64,000 nt of DNA from Enterococcus gilvus ATCC BAA-350 (GTDB lineage: Bacteria > Bacillota > Bacilli > Lactobacillales > Enterococcaceae), in NCBI RefSeq assembly GCF_000407545.1, contig NZ_ASWH01000001.1, positions 1,131,501 through 1,195,500 of the forward strand, read 5' to 3'. The notes under the pieces are model-generated. The model worked only from the letters and a program-made list of their open reading frames with translations, was not told where the DNA came from and searched no databases. The position numbers and the translations under genes were made by a program. Shown here piece after piece: positions 63,946 to 64,000 of this stretch (the first letter of the stretch is position 1; every line of letters begins with the position of its first letter).

Positions 63946-64000
63946 AAAATTTAAAAACAATTATTGTATTCAATAGAATACGAAATAATAATGAAAAGGA

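Overview
The window looks like a chromosomal segment of an Enterococcus (low-to-moderate G+C Firmicute). The strongest evidence is an ntp (V-type Na+-ATPase) operon in the order F-I-K-E-C-G-A-B-D with subunit lengths and sequences very close to those known from Enterococcus hirae. Supporting evidence is the ireB-ruvX-DUF1292 cluster, the cggR-gap-pgk-tpiA-eno glycolytic operon, an Msr-type ABC-F gene, rpoN, and strong GGAGG ribosome binding sites with frequent TTG/GTG starts. The species is not determined from the sequence.

Layout: (1) 1-4.9 kb: 3' part of glnA, a two-gene operon with a DUF2922-like protein, tspO, then ireB-ruvX-yrzB. (2) 4.85-15.3 kb: an integrative genomic island inserted at the 3' end of the DUF1292 gene (yrzB). 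It has an 18-bp duplicated core, paired integrase arm repeats at both ends, a tyrosine integrase, a repressor, a small HTH protein, an AEP-type primase with a zinc ribbon, a divergent XRE pair, and a zinc-ribbon/membrane/lipoprotein cargo block. It carries no capsid, packaging or conjugation genes. A 2.1-kb IS982-like unit with 108-bp inverted ends has jumped into the 3' end of one island XRE gene, leaving an 8-bp target duplication with one mismatch. It carries an acetyltransferase gene and a 5'-truncated PHP phosphatase gene. (3) 15.3-26.4 kb: a 42-codon ORF with its own terminator, brnQ, lactate oxidase with a cre site, an Msr-like ABC-F gene behind a leader peptide and terminator, an amino-acid ABC transporter lacking its ATPase gene, an amidase and an amidohydrolase. 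(4) 25.4-36.5 kb: housekeeping DNA metabolism and division genes (rnhC, zapA, cvpA, mutS2, trxA, uvrC), an XRE/membrane pair, an ABC exporter, and an aldo-keto reductase gene broken by one in-frame TGA. (5) 36.6-39.2 kb: alanine/Na+ symporter and a class I glutamine amidotransferase. (6) 39.3-48.1 kb: the nine-gene V-ATPase operon behind a structured leader that ends in a terminator, a candidate Na+-responsive attenuator. (7) 48.1-54.4 kb: glyoxalase-type and Nudix genes, an HD phosphohydrolase with lipL, ywiB, rpoE, a CYP152-type P450 and tRNA-Arg(CCG). (8) 54.5-61.7 kb: rpoN, then cggR-gap-pgk-tpiA-eno with a recognisable CggR operator. (9) 61.7 kb to the end: the start of a second, more AT-rich island whose integrase gene begins inside the eno terminator.

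Functional themes: central glycolysis under CggR control; lactate oxidation and amino-acid import; Na+ homeostasis (V-ATPase with all proteolipid Na+ ligands, Na+/alanine symporter); ribosome protection under probable translational attenuation; and two integrative elements next to highly expressed housekeeping genes. The observations most worth following up are the ntp leader RNA, the ABC-F leader peptide, the island's attachment in a protein-coding 3' end, the IS982-like unit with its reconstructed target gene, and the unannotated 42-codon ORF upstream of brnQ.
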